Origin: Nocardia panacis
Lineage (GTDB): Bacteria > Actinomycetota > Actinomycetes > Mycobacteriales > Mycobacteriaceae
Assembly: GCF_003598715.1 (NCBI RefSeq)
Contig: NZ_QZFU01000023.1
Coordinates: 531,802-595,801, forward strand
DNA: 64,000 nt
Reading direction: 5' to 3'
A program made the translations under genes and the position numbers. Under the pieces are notes generated by a model. It was not told the origin of the DNA. It ran no database searches and saw only the letters and a program-made list of their open reading frames with translations. Below are positions 16,238 through 25,001 of this stretch, piece after piece. Position 1 is the first letter of the stretch; the number at the start of each line of letters is the position of its first letter.

Positions 16238-17160
16238 GACCATCCCACTCTGCGCCGCAGCCAGTCGCGGCTCACCCGGTAGGCATTGGCGTGATGCTCG
16301 CGCAGCCGAGGTGAGCGCGACGGCACCGGCATTCGACTGCTGTGCGCCCAATACCCCACCAGCGCACAGAGATACGCGTCCACAGCCCGAGGATCGATGG
16401 CGCGGGTAACGGGATGTTCGGCCAGGATCGGATCCGGATCCACCCCGCACGCGGCGATCGATGGTCCCAGCGAGACCAGGTCCACCCATGCCGCACCGCG
16501 ACACGGCCACGCCCAATCGACCACCACCACCGTGCCATCCGCGCGCCGCAGCATATTGTCGGGCCGAAGATCGGTATGCAGCAGCGTATTTCCCATCGTG
16601 CGCGTCGACCACTCACCTTCCAGCTCGGCCAGCCGCGTCAGATTCCGCACCGCCCACACGTCGAGATCCGCAGGCGCATCCGATTCGGCGAAAGCAAGCC
16701 AGCGACCGAACACCGCCCCGTAGCTCTCGGCGATCGTCGGAATCCCTTCAAGGGGACAGGGATTCAGAACCTGCGCCAACTGTGCGACCGCCGCGAGCGC
16801 AGCCGCCAGCTCACCGGGTCGGTCGAACCGGGGATGGCGCCCCGCCACATCCTCGAATACGGTCACCAACCACCCCGCGTGTTCCAGATCGAACAAGACC
16901 CGCGGCGCGGGCACGTCTTTCGGCAATCGGGCCGCGGTCCGCGACTCCACGCGATACATCCCTGCCAGTTCATCCGCCACGTCGATCGCCTTCGCGAAAA
17001 CCCGACGCCCATTCGCGAATTCCAGCCGCGCCGCCATCCCGTGACTGAACCCGCCGACCGGCGTCCAAGCCCTCATCAGGCGGGCACCCAAGCGCTGCTC
17101 GACAGTTGCCCGAACACCTTCCGGCAGCTGATCCCACTCGATCCGTTCCGCAGTCCGCAC
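16234..17160 (-). CDS. Aminoglycoside-phosphotransferase (APH)-fold kinase
   Basis: 308 residues. The APH catalytic loop is TLLHTDLRPDNMLRR, with the metal-binding segment VVVVDWAWPCRGAAWVDLV following, as in the choline-kinase/APH superfamily. The nucleotide lysine is in RRVFAKAIDV, after a short glycine-containing turn (GGFSHGMAARLEF). Such genes are common in actinomycetes and often annotated as antibiotic kinases without proof. The substrate is unknown, and no resistance gene cluster surrounds it. It is convergent with the rhamnosidase operon and divergent from the SDR at 17267. Confidence 0.8.
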   Translation of the reverse strand: MRTAERIEWDQLPEGVRATVEQRLGARLMRAWTPVGGFSHGMAARLEFANGRRVFAKAIDVADELAGMYRVESRTAARLPKDVPAPRVLFDLEHAGWLVTVFEDVAGRHPRFDRPGELAAALAAVAQLAQVLNPCPLEGIPTIAESYGAVFGRWLAFAESDAPADLDVWAVRNLTRLAELEGEWSTRTMGNTLLHTDLRPDNMLRRADGTVVVVDWAWPCRGAAWVDLVSLGPSIAACGVDPDPILAEHPVTRAIDPRAVDAYLCALVGYWAHSSRMPVPSRSPRLREHHANAYRVSRDWLRRRVGWS

Positions 17161-17229
17161 CGCACCATGCTCGCCCTCGAACCAGCCGGCAGGCCAGCGG
17201 TTTCCGCCGTGGCGGCAAGCTTATTCCAG

Positions 17230-17260
17230 TTGACTTGGACCGCACTGCAGACCCTAATCT
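17230..17260 (+). promoter_or_regulatory. Candidate leaderless promoter of the SDR gene
   Basis: TTGACT at 17230-17235 and TAATCT at 17255-17260. The second box ends only six bases before the ATG at 17267. A TANNNT box at this distance is the hallmark of leaderless transcripts in actinobacteria. The 19-base spacer is on the long side, and no ribosome site is seen. Confidence 0.45.
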
Positions 17261-17266
17261 GGTGCC

Positions 17267-17974
17267 ATGAGGTCGACACTCATTACCGGGGCCAACAAGG
17301 GGCTCGGATTCGAAACCGCACGCCAACTCATTTCCGCAGGTCACTGCGTCTACATCGGCAGCAGGGACGTCGAGCGCGGGCAGCGGGCCGCCGAACTGCT
17401 GGGCGGGAGGTTCGTTCAGTTGGATGTGGGCGACGACGCGGCGGTGCAGGCCGCCGCGAAGGTGATCGAAGCCGACGGCGGCGTGGATGTGCTGGTCAAC
17501 AATGCCGGGATCGCACCGGAGTGGCAGGACACGGGCATCGTCGGCGCTGCCGACTTGACCGCGGACCTGATGCGGGAGACCTTCGAGACGAATGTCTTCG
17601 GTATGGTGCGGGTCCTGCACGCTTTTCTCCCGCTGCTCGAGCGGTCCGCCGCGCCGGTGGTGGTGAATGTCAGCAGCTCTCTGGCCTCGCTCAGCCGAGT
17701 GTCCACCCCTGGGTCGGATGGTCACGCCTATCCCGGTGTCGCTTATCCGGCGTCGAAGGCGGCGGTCAATATGATCACCGTGCAGTACGCGAAGGCATTC
17801 CCGAACATGCGCGTCAACGCTGTGGAGCCCGGATTCACCAACACCGACCTGAATCGAAACTCCGGCACTCGAACCGTCGAGCAGAGTGCCGAAATCATCG
17901 CCCGCATGGCGCAGTTGGGTCCCGATGGGCCGACCGGAGGCTATTTCGACGCCGAGGGCGTGCTCCCCTGGTAG
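17267..17974 (+). CDS. SDR oxidoreductase, carbonyl-reductase-like
   Basis: 235 residues. The cofactor loop is ITGANKGLGFETARQL, NNAG is near residue 82, and the catalytic Tyr-Lys pair is in AYPASKAAVN. The NKGLG form of the glycine motif is typical of the carbonyl-reductase-1-like SDR group, which reduces small ketones, aldehydes and quinones with NADPH. It is a single gene with a leaderless-type promoter. Its TAG stop at 17972-17974 directly abuts the stop of the convergent gene, leaving no room for a separate terminator. Confidence 0.85.
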   Translation: MRSTLITGANKGLGFETARQLISAGHCVYIGSRDVERGQRAAELLGGRFVQLDVGDDAAVQAAAKVIEADGGVDVLVNNAGIAPEWQDTGIVGAADLTADLMRETFETNVFGMVRVLHAFLPLLERSAAPVVVNVSSSLASLSRVSTPGSDGHAYPGVAYPASKAAVNMITVQYAKAFPNMRVNAVEPGFTNTDLNRNSGTRTVEQSAEIIARMAQLGPDGPTGGYFDAEGVLPW

Positions 17975-19000
17975 CTATATGCCCGCCGCAGCGGCGATTT
18001 CGCGGGCCTTGTGCACCAGGGCATCGATGCGTTCGGGGGTGGGAGTGCCTGCGGCGGCCCGGTTTTCGGGTTCGTCCAGGGCACGGCGCATGACGCCCTC
18101 GGCGATGATCGCGAGCTTCCACAGTCCCAGGGTGTGCCAATAGTGCAGCGCCGCCGGGTCGCGGCCGGTCTCGTCCAGGTACAGACCGGCCATCTCGGCG
18201 CGGGACGGGAATCCCGCCAAGGTGGAGGGGGCGAAATCGCCGCCGGTGGTCTCACCGGGTTCGGGCCAGTAGGTGAGCAAGCTGCCCATATCGGCCAGCG
18301 GGTCGCCGAGGGTGGACAACTCCCAGTCGAGGACGGCGATCACCGCACCCGAGTCCGGGGCGGTGATGAGGTTGCGGAGGTGGAAATCGCCGTGCACCAG
18401 GCTGATCTCGCGCTGCTCCGGGACGGCGGCGGCCAGGCGGCGGGTCAGGTCGTCCAGTTCGGGAAGTTCACGGGTCTTCGACATCTCCCACTGGCCGGAC
18501 CAACGTTTGAGCTGGCGCTGCGCGTACGGCTTGTGACCGGCGAGGTCGGCCAGACCCACCTCGGCAAGGTCGACGGCATGGATCCGGGACAGGGTGCGCG
18601 GCAACGACATCGCGATGCGGCGCCGCTGCGGCTGAGTCAACGCCCGCGCGACCTGCATCGTGTCGACCACGGTGCCGTCGACGAATTCCATCAGCACCAG
18701 CGGGACTTCGGCGAATTCCGCTGTGACGCCGAGGATGCGCGGGACCGGCACCTCGGTGTGCTCCAGAGCCGCGATAATCCGCGCCTCACGTGCCACATCG
18801 TGCGCGGAGGCCAACAGGTGACCCAAGGGCGGGCGACGCAGTACCCACACCCGGCCCTCGGCATCGGTGACGCGGTAGGTCAGATTCGACTGGCCGAGGC
18901 CGATTCGCTGAAACCCGAGTGGGGCAGCGTATTCCACTGCCAGTTGGTCGAACCAGCGGCGGATGGCGGCGGCATCGACACCGGCGACGGTCTCGGTCAT
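17975..19000 (-). CDS. APH-fold phosphotransferase of the ACAD10/11-associated type
   Basis: 341 residues from ATG 19000 (MTETVAGVDAAAIRRWF). Upstream in-frame residues are low-complexity and were dropped. Kinase features: glycine turn RIGLGQSNLTYRV, catalytic loop SLVHGDFHLRNLI, and metal segment VLDWELSTLGDPLADM. The C-terminal part (YWHTLGLWKLAIIAEGVMRRA) is typical of the group found fused or next to acyl-CoA dehydrogenases, where it is thought to phosphorylate 4-hydroxyacyl-CoAs. No acyl-CoA dehydrogenase gene is seen in this window, so the partner must lie elsewhere. Confidence 0.85.
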   Translation of the reverse strand: MTETVAGVDAAAIRRWFDQLAVEYAAPLGFQRIGLGQSNLTYRVTDAEGRVWVLRRPPLGHLLASAHDVAREARIIAALEHTEVPVPRILGVTAEFAEVPLVLMEFVDGTVVDTMQVARALTQPQRRRIAMSLPRTLSRIHAVDLAEVGLADLAGHKPYAQRQLKRWSGQWEMSKTRELPELDDLTRRLAAAVPEQREISLVHGDFHLRNLITAPDSGAVIAVLDWELSTLGDPLADMGSLLTYWPEPGETTGGDFAPSTLAGFPSRAEMAGLYLDETGRDPAALHYWHTLGLWKLAIIAEGVMRRALDEPENRAAAGTPTPERIDALVHKAREIAAAAGI

Positions 19001-19271
19001 CGCTGCCCCGCCCCGGCGCGACCCGCACTCGCGTGCACCTCGTCGATCTGTCCGTTCGGCGCGAGTATGGCGGAATCGCTCGACGCTGCTATCGAATTCA
19101 ACCGAGCCTCCATTCAGTCGATGATGTCTCAACTAGTCCCTATCACAGTCGGGACCGCTGTCGGCGGCAGTTGTCGACATGATCTTCCGGGGCAACCTCC
19201 CACGCCGTACCCCGGCAACCCCGTGCTCCGAACTGCCTGGATGATGGTGGGATGGAAGGGAGGGCGAACGG

Positions 19272-19967
19272 ATGCGAACACTGGTGCTGCTGATCGGGGT
19301 ACTCGGGATCGGGTTGATCGCGGGTGATCGGGGCGGAGTTGTGCTGGTGCAGAATGAGGTCGGCAGGCAGATCGCCGCCGGCTATTCGCTGCCGGATCGA
19401 CCGCACGTCGAGATCAGGGGCGTTCCGTTCCTGACGCAGGCTATCGACGGCACCTATCGCGACATCGATATCCGCGTCGGGGACTGGAGTGGGCAGCAGA
19501 TTTCGGTTCACGACCTGGACGTCGCCCTGACCGGGGTGTCCGCACCGTTGACCGATATGGTCCAAGGCCGAACGTCGAATATTGTCGCGCAAACAGCCAC
19601 AGCGACGGCACTGGTGCCGTTCGACACCATCCAACATTTCGCGCCGCCGGAGGTGGAGTCGATTTCCAATGGCCCGGACGGGCTGCGCGTCTCGGGAACA
19701 TTCCCGGTGGAAGGAGTTCCGGTAGCCGGAACGGTCGTCGTCACTGTCGCACCGACCGACAACGGTATCGAAGTCACTCCGGTCTCGGTTCGAACCGCCG
19801 GGGACGGTCCCACGATTCCCCTGGCACTGCTGCGCCGAAACCTCACCTTCACCGTTCCCCTGCAACGACTTCCACTCGGCGCTCAATTGACGGCCATCCA
19901 ATCGGCGGCAACCGGGCTGCGGGTGACCGCCGTCGCCCACACCGTGCGCTTGTCCGACATGTCGTGA
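19272..19967 (+). CDS. LmeA-like (DUF2993) phospholipid-binding secreted protein
   Basis: 231 residues with an N-terminal signal or anchor segment (LVLLIGVLGIGLIAGDRGGVV) followed by QNEVGRQIAAGYSLPDRPHVEIRG, here cited as VGRQIAAGY and PHVEIRGVPFL. The motif P-x-V-x-I-x-G-x-P-FLTQ and the later pattern of beta-strands are those of DUF2993 proteins. In mycobacteria the member LmeA is periplasmic, binds phosphoinositides and is needed for full-length lipomannan. The gene stands alone in the forward direction, with 270 bases upstream shared with the divergent kinase. Restriction of this family to actinobacteria supports the organism assignment. Confidence 0.85.
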   Translation: MRTLVLLIGVLGIGLIAGDRGGVVLVQNEVGRQIAAGYSLPDRPHVEIRGVPFLTQAIDGTYRDIDIRVGDWSGQQISVHDLDVALTGVSAPLTDMVQGRTSNIVAQTATATALVPFDTIQHFAPPEVESISNGPDGLRVSGTFPVEGVPVAGTVVVTVAPTDNGIEVTPVSVRTAGDGPTIPLALLRRNLTFTVPLQRLPLGAQLTAIQSAATGLRVTAVAHTVRLSDMS

Positions 19968-20091
19968 GTACCGTATCTCGGCTCGGCCACCGCGCACGGC
20001 GGGTGCGGTTTCCGGCCCAGCCCTACAACCGGCGATGATCAGCACCCGCCGCATTCGCCTTCGAGGTCGCGCCGCAGCCGATAGCGGTGCC

Positions 20092-20448
20092 TCAACCCAC
20101 CACCAACAGATGCGCCATCGACGCCAGATGGACCCCACCGACGATCACCGACCCCGCCACCTGCCCCGGTATCCGCCGCCACAAACCAATCACCGCATCG
20201 CCGACCTGGCACGCACCCGCCACTGCCAGCAGCGCGATCCACACGCCATGCGGAACAGACAAGAACGCCGCCACAACCACCGCGATCCCGACCGGAACCG
20301 CCCGCGTCGCATACATCGCGGCGAAATACCGGGTCGAAACCACCACCTCGGATCGCGCCAATGCTGCGGGCGCGAGCACTCCCGCAATCGCGAAACCCAC
20401 ACTGACCAGCGCGACAACCGCATTCACCCAGACGAGCCAGATCGACAT
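20092..20448 (-). CDS. Small four-helix membrane protein (DUF4267-like)
   Basis: 118 residues, almost entirely hydrophobic, with about four transmembrane segments (VWVNAVVALVSVGFAIAGVL, VPVGIAVVVAAFL, GVWIALLAVAGACQV, VAGSVIVGGVHLASM). An RAVPVG turn is found after the second segment. Resembles DUF4267/DUF4345-like integral membrane proteins of unknown function. It is divergent from a MarR regulator gene, and a palindrome sits between them, so the two form a regulator-target pair. I cannot say what signal or substrate is involved. Confidence 0.7.
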   Translation of the reverse strand: MSIWLVWVNAVVALVSVGFAIAGVLAPAALARSEVVVSTRYFAAMYATRAVPVGIAVVVAAFLSVPHGVWIALLAVAGACQVGDAVIGLWRRIPGQVAGSVIVGGVHLASMAHLLVVG

Positions 20449-20470
20449 TGAGCACCCCCACTATTCACTC

Positions 20471-20491
20471 TTAGAATCGTTCAGATTCTAA
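20471..20491. promoter_or_regulatory. Probable MarR operator between divergent genes
   Basis: TTAGAATC and GATTCTAA, perfect 8-base arms with GTTCA between, in the 71-base gap separating the membrane-protein and MarR starts. AT-rich symmetry and position fit a MarR dimer site controlling both genes. The sequence ATCGTTCAG in it recurs in the inverted repeat after the MarR gene (20976-20984). Confidence 0.7.
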
Positions 20492-20519
20492 ATGATCTGA
20501 GGACGATAGTATCTGCGCC

Positions 20520-20963
20520 ATGGATCGTGTCAACGGTGAAGATCTCCTCGGATCACTGAGCTTCAAACTCGGCGTGATCGGCACCCGGATCACCCAAATG
20601 TTCGGAGCCCGAATCGAACCCCTCGGCCTGACGCACCGCCAAGTCGGTGTACTCGCCGTGGTCGATGCGGGCCACGCCCGATCCCAGCGCGAGGTAGCCG
20701 ACACACTCGGCGTCGCACCAAGCCTCGTCGTCGCCCTGGTCGATCGCCTTGTCGCCATGGGCGCCATCAATCGCGTTCAGGGCTCCACCGACCGCCGCGT
20801 ACATACCTTGGAGCTGACAGATCAGGGCCGCGAACTCCTCGCCCACAGCATCGCCATCGTCAATGAACTCGACCGTGACCTGCGCGGTCCCCTCGATCGG
20901 CAGGACACCACCGCCGTACATTCCGCGCTGACACATTTCCTGACCAAGGTCCAGCGCCAGTGA
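20520..20963 (+). CDS. MarR-family transcriptional regulator
   Basis: 147 residues. Winged helix-turn-helix with LTHRQVGVLAVVDAGHARSQREVADTL, given here as LTHRQVGVLAVV and SQREVADTLGVAPSLVVALVD. The wing DRRVHTLELTDQGREL is the MarR signature D-R-R. N- and C-terminal helices for dimerisation flank the domain. It is divergent from the small membrane protein and probably represses it and itself through the palindrome at 20471-20491. The ligand is unknown. Confidence 0.92.
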   Translation: MDRVNGEDLLGSLSFKLGVIGTRITQMFGARIEPLGLTHRQVGVLAVVDAGHARSQREVADTLGVAPSLVVALVDRLVAMGAINRVQGSTDRRVHTLELTDQGRELLAHSIAIVNELDRDLRGPLDRQDTTAVHSALTHFLTKVQRQ

Positions 20964-20964
20964 A

Positions 20965-20984
20965 CTGAACGGAAAATCGTTCAG
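20965..20984. repeat. Inverted repeat just after the MarR gene
   Basis: CTGAACG and CGTTCAG separated by GAAAAT, starting directly after the MarR stop. It can serve as a terminator stem. Because its right arm shares ATCGTTCAG with the operator upstream, it could also be a second MarR site acting on whatever lies downstream. Confidence 0.45.
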
Positions 20985-20994
20985 CAGAAAGCTA

Positions 20995-21318
20995 TTGTCT
21001 ACCAGGATATTCGACACATATATCGGTGGCGATCCGGACGCCACCCTCGCACTCATCTGCGCGGCACGCGCTGTCCCCCAGCCGGCCCTCGTGCTGACCA
21101 CCGACGAAATCGACGGCCAGCGAGCACGATTCGCGCGTCTGCTCAATCTGCTCGCCGCCGCGACTACACGCCGACGCCGACCTGCACCTGACACTCACCG
21201 ATCACATCGACGATCCGACCTGGATCTGCACCCCGGCGACGACCGCGGGTGCGAGGAAACGGGATCACCGGAAGCCGGTAGCGCAAGACAGGCACCGTGT
21301 TTCGCGCCCCATGCCTGA
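20995..21318 (+). pseudogene. Remnant of an inosine-uridine nucleoside hydrolase gene
   Basis: From a TTG at 20995 the frame reads STRIFDTYIGGDPDATLALI followed by ALVLTTDEIDGQRARFARLL. This strongly resembles the start of bacterial nucleoside hydrolases, whose calcium-site motif is D-T-D-x-G-x-D-D. Here two of those aspartates are altered (DTY, PDA), and after about 50 residues similarity stops. A later piece in another frame (HADADLHLTLTDHIDDPTW) looks like further decayed coding sequence. The whole is about 100 codons against some 300 for the family. I read it as a decayed fragment. Confidence 0.5.
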
Positions 21319-21338
21319 GAACAGTGTGAAATCACCTC

Positions 21339-21998
21339 ATGGCCGACACCATGTTCACCCGGCTCCTCCAGGTGACCGACCGCCTCGGCGCGCCGAGCCC
21401 CTTGGTGCGCGCCAATGCCCTGCGCATGCTCGAACCGTGGCTGTCCGGCCCGAATCCCGATGACCGAGTTCTGGTTCTCGGCATCTACGCCGATATCCTG
21501 CGCCACCGCCCCACCCCGCCGGGCAACGATCTCGAGTCCGAGACGGTCCTCGACATCCTGCACCGCAGGCTCGGCAAGACGGCCGAACACCCGATTCCCC
21601 CAATGAATCTCACCGGTGTCGCCCTACCGGGCACTGATCTGCGCGCCCTGTGCCTTCCGGGCGCACGCCTGTCCAACGCCGACCTGCGGCGCGCGGATCT
21701 GCGGGGCGCGTTCCTGGCCGACGCCGATTTGCGCGGCGCGAACCTCACCGAGGCGAATCTGGCGGGCGCGCATCTGACCAATGCGGATCTCACCGGAACC
21801 CGCTGCGACGGTGCGAATCTGCGCGAGGCGGATCTGGCGGGAGCGACCATGATCGCCACCTCGCTCGAGGCAACCGACCTCACCGACGCGCACGGCGCAC
21901 CCCGCTCCCTGCGCGACACCGTCCTCACGGCGGCGAAAGGTCTGTCCCCCGACCGTATCCGAGACTTCTACCGCGCCACCAGCGAAGACGGGTTTTAG
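21339..21998 (+). CDS. Pentapeptide-repeat protein
   Basis: 219 residues. Residues about 90-175 are a run of A(D/N)LxX pentapeptides (for example ADLRRADLRGAFLADADLRG and GANLREADLAGATMI), which form a right-handed beta-helix. The N-terminal 85 residues are helical (VRANALRMLEPWLSG) and the C-terminus is GLSPDRIRDFYRATSEDGF. Some pentapeptide proteins (MfpA, Qnr) mimic DNA and protect gyrase, but the N-terminal domain here is unlike MfpA. Function is unknown. It is a single gene between the decayed fragment and the ABC transporter. Confidence 0.88.
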   Translation: MADTMFTRLLQVTDRLGAPSPLVRANALRMLEPWLSGPNPDDRVLVLGIYADILRHRPTPPGNDLESETVLDILHRRLGKTAEHPIPPMNLTGVALPGTDLRALCLPGARLSNADLRRADLRGAFLADADLRGANLTEANLAGAHLTNADLTGTRCDGANLREADLAGATMIATSLEATDLTDAHGAPRSLRDTVLTAAKGLSPDRIRDFYRATSEDGF

Positions 21999-22128
21999 GC
22001 CCCGCCCGATTCCGTAGCTGCGCAACCACTTTCGATGTCTCTAAGGCGAACTAGGGGTTGACGGCGACACCTCGGCGGCTTTACCGTTCGCCCATTCTTT
22101 CTTGAATTACGGGTAACTTGGGGGTTCC

Positions 22129-23127
22129 GTGGCCGCCCTACTCACGAACGAGAGCGCGCCGGATGCCGGTTCGAGCGCCGGGAAAGGGCCGGTCGGCCGC
22201 TCCCCCGGCCGACTCGCGTGGCTGCGTTTCAAACGGGACCGGGTCGGTGTGCTCGCCGGGATCGTGGTGCTGTTCTTCTTTGTGGTCGGCCTCGGAGCGC
22301 CATTGATCTCGCTCGGCTACGGCAAGGACCCTTACACGCCGTACGCGACGCCGGGCAATGGTCTGCTCACCGATACCGGCTTCCCCATCAAACCCAATGG
22401 CGGTATGGACGGCGATTTTTGGTTCGGCATCGAACCCCATACCGGCCGTGATGTTCTCATGGTGCTGGTCTACGGTATCCGCACCTCATTGCTGATCTCG
22501 GTGGCCGTCGCATTGCTGACGACGGTGGTCGGCGTGGTGCTCGGCGTCACCGCGGGATATCTGGGCGGCCGGATCGACTATGTGATCAGCCGGATCACCG
22601 ACACCTTGCTCTCGGTGCCATCGACGCTGTTCATTCTCGCGTTCATGCCGGTCGCCTGGGCCAGTTATCAGGCGGTGGGGCAGGAGGTTCCGGTGTGGGT
22701 GCGCGTGGTCAGCATGATCGGCATGCTCGCCCTGTTCGGCTGGACCCGCAATGCGCGGCTGCTGCGCGGGCAGGTGTTCTCGCTGCGGGAGCGGGAGTTC
22801 GTCGAGGCGGCGCTGGTGACTGGGGCGGGTCCGGGTCGCATCATCTTCCGCGAGCTGCTGCCGAATCTTTGGGCGCCCATTCTGGTGTTGGCGACACTGG
22901 ATCTGCCCGCGTACGTGACGGCGGAGGCGGCGCTGTCGTTCCTCGGTGTCGGCATCGCCCAGCCGACGCCGGACTGGGGCGTCATGGTGCAGAACGGGTC
23001 GGGCCTGATCTCCACGGACATCACGTATCTGGTGTTTCCCGGTATCGCGATGATCCTGTTCGTCCTGGCCTTCAACTTGCTCGGGGATTCGGTGCGCGAC
23101 GCGCTCGACCCGAAGGGAAGCCGCTAA
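22129..23127 (+). CDS. Peptide/nickel-type ABC transporter permease (DppC/OppC class)
   Basis: 332 residues from GTG 22129. It has about six transmembrane helices and the binding-protein-dependent permease EAA loop VEAALVTGAGPGRIIFRELLPN (cited as EAALVTGAGPGRIIFREL). The N-terminal region has the OppC_N-type helix GVLAGIVVLFFFVVGLGAP, and a large periplasmic loop follows with GIEPHTGRDVLMVLVYG. The gene order permease C, binding protein, permease B, ATPase D, ATPase F is unusual only in that the two permeases are separated by the binding protein. Together they make a complete importer. Substrate class peptide, nickel chelate or similar. Confidence 0.9.
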   Translation: MAALLTNESAPDAGSSAGKGPVGRSPGRLAWLRFKRDRVGVLAGIVVLFFFVVGLGAPLISLGYGKDPYTPYATPGNGLLTDTGFPIKPNGGMDGDFWFGIEPHTGRDVLMVLVYGIRTSLLISVAVALLTTVVGVVLGVTAGYLGGRIDYVISRITDTLLSVPSTLFILAFMPVAWASYQAVGQEVPVWVRVVSMIGMLALFGWTRNARLLRGQVFSLREREFVEAALVTGAGPGRIIFRELLPNLWAPILVLATLDLPAYVTAEAALSFLGVGIAQPTPDWGVMVQNGSGLISTDITYLVFPGIAMILFVLAFNLLGDSVRDALDPKGSR

Positions 23128-23171
23128 CCATCTGGTCGCCGGTGATCCGGTAGGAGGAGGCAGGAAGTGGT

Positions 23172-24944
23172 ATGAGGACAAGGAAATTCGCGCGCGCCGC
23201 CGCATTGGCGGCGGTCGCCGCGTTGGCCATGGCGGGCTGTTCGGCGGGCGGCACCAATGCGGGCGGCGGTGATCAGCCCAAGGCCACCCAGGACAAGCTG
23301 ACCCTGGACGCGGAGGGCAAGCAGTCCCGCGGTCCGGCCGCGCCGGTGCCGGGCGCGCAATCGGGCGGCACACTGAATCTGACCTGGCGCGCCGACTTCC
23401 CGCACTACGATCCGGCCAAGATCTACACCGCGCCCGACGACGAGGCGTTCCGCGTCATGAACCGTCGCCTCACCCTGCTCAAGCAGAACGACGACGGCAC
23501 CATGGTGCTGGTAGGTGATCTGGCCACCAATACCGGTGAACCCTCCGACGGCGGCAAGACCTGGAAGTACACCCTCAAGGACGGCGTCAAATACGCCGAT
23601 GGGACGCCGATCAAATCCGAGGACATCAAATACGGTGTCGAGCGTTCCTTCGACACCAAATTCGCCACCGGACCGCAGTGGGTGCAGATCTGGTTGTCCG
23701 GCAAGGACGATTTCCACTCCTTCTATCCCGGCCCGTTCTCGGGTCAGGAACTGGGGTCCGACAAGATCGAGACTCCCGACGCCAAGACGATCATCTTCCA
23801 TCTGGCCGCGCCGCAGTCGGATCTGCCGTTCGCCGTGTCCATGACGCAGACCGTGCCGATTCGCCGGGACCGCGACGCCAAACCGGACGTGCTCGACGCC
23901 GAAGGTTTGGGCGATATGGCCACCGGGCCGTACAAGATCGGCTCGCACGAGGTGGACAAGACGCTGACCCTGGTGAAAAACCCGCAGTGGGACCCGAATT
24001 CGGATTCGGTGCGCCACCAGTATCCGGATCAGATCCACTTCCAGTTCGGCGTCAAGGCCAAGCAGGAGACCGATCAGCTCAAGGCCGACACTGATCCGAA
24101 TGCCGCCGCCTACTACAGCGGTGTCGACGCCGACCAGGTTCAGGCGATCATGCAGGACCCGAATCTGAAGAAGCGCGTCGTCGACGAGGAGACCGGCGGG
24201 CTCCAGGCATTCGCCATCAACACCGCCAGGGTCACCGATGTGAATGTGCGTCGCGCCATCGCGACCGCCTTCCCGACGAAGGATGTCGTCACCACGCAGG
24301 GCGGACCGTTCTTCGGCACCATCGCCACCACCCTCAGTCCGCGCACCTCGGTGGGGTATGAGAAGGAGCCGAATCCGTTCGGAGTCGGCGAGAATGGCGA
24401 CCCGGACAAGGCAAAGCAGATCCTGACCCTGGCGGGCAAACTCGGCTACACCGTCAATATCGCCTGGGATTCCACCCCCACGGCCGATCGGTGGGGTGCG
24501 CCGATTAAGCGGGCGCTGGAGGCTGCCGGTTTCAAGGTGAATCTGAATCCGGTGCAGGACAAGGGTTTCTACGATGCCATCAAGAATCTGGACAACCCGT
24601 ACGACCTGATCTGGAATCAGTGGAGCGCGGACTGGCCGACCAATCGGACCGTCTACAGCGCACTGTATTACGGCGGCGCCGTCATGGACGGCGGCAACAA
24701 CTTCGCCCAACTCAAGGTCGGCAAGGTGGACGAGGAGATCAACCGGGTGCAAGCGGTGCAGGACATCGTTGAACAGGGCAAGCTGTACATGCCGCTGGAC
24801 CAGATGATCCAGAAGGATTACGCGCCCGCGGTGCCGCTGGTCTACTCCCGCAAGCAGATCATGTTCGGCTCCAAAGTCGGCGGCGCGCGGATGGATATCC
24901 TCGCCTCCAGCCTCGACCTGTACAACGCCTATCTCACGAAGTAG
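23172..24944 (+). CDS. Solute-binding lipoprotein of the peptide ABC importer (SBP family 5)
   Basis: 590 residues. The signal peptide RKFARAAALAAVAALAMAGC has a lipobox MAGC with the modified Cys near residue 23. SBP_bac_5 motifs follow: GGTLNLTWRADFPHYDPAKI, GKTWKYTLKDGVKYADGTPI and ATGPYKIGSHEVDKTL, with NVRRAIATAFPTKDV later. It is the specificity component at the outer face of the membrane, delivering substrate to the permeases at 22129 and 25002. A very stable hairpin right after its stop may raise its mRNA level over the other subunits. Ligand not deducible from sequence. Confidence 0.92.
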   Translation: MRTRKFARAAALAAVAALAMAGCSAGGTNAGGGDQPKATQDKLTLDAEGKQSRGPAAPVPGAQSGGTLNLTWRADFPHYDPAKIYTAPDDEAFRVMNRRLTLLKQNDDGTMVLVGDLATNTGEPSDGGKTWKYTLKDGVKYADGTPIKSEDIKYGVERSFDTKFATGPQWVQIWLSGKDDFHSFYPGPFSGQELGSDKIETPDAKTIIFHLAAPQSDLPFAVSMTQTVPIRRDRDAKPDVLDAEGLGDMATGPYKIGSHEVDKTLTLVKNPQWDPNSDSVRHQYPDQIHFQFGVKAKQETDQLKADTDPNAAAYYSGVDADQVQAIMQDPNLKKRVVDEETGGLQAFAINTARVTDVNVRRAIATAFPTKDVVTTQGGPFFGTIATTLSPRTSVGYEKEPNPFGVGENGDPDKAKQILTLAGKLGYTVNIAWDSTPTADRWGAPIKRALEAAGFKVNLNPVQDKGFYDAIKNLDNPYDLIWNQWSADWPTNRTVYSALYYGGAVMDGGNNFAQLKVGKVDEEINRVQAVQDIVEQGKLYMPLDQMIQKDYAPAVPLVYSRKQIMFGSKVGGARMDILASSLDLYNAYLTK

Positions 24945-24948
24945 CAGA

Positions 24949-24977
24949 TCCGGGCCGGGCCGCCCGCCCGGCCCGGA
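24949..24977 (+). terminator. Strong intra-operon hairpin after the binding-protein gene
   Basis: 12-base-pair stem TCCGGGCCGGGC / GCCCGGCCCGGA with a five-base loop, starting 5 bases after the lipoprotein stop and 25 bases before the next gene. Likely a partial terminator or a 3' stabiliser that gives the binding protein higher expression than the membrane subunits. Confidence 0.65.
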
Positions 24978-25001
24978 CGCGACCGATTCGGAGACTCCCG
25001 A

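Noticed and set aside
16234..17160. Aminoglycoside resistance
   Set aside because: The fold is APH, but no residues specific to aminoglycoside enzymes can be argued from sequence alone.
22058..22119. TTGACG and TAACTT boxes before the ABC permease gene
   Set aside because: No pairing with an acceptable spacer, so no promoter is claimed.
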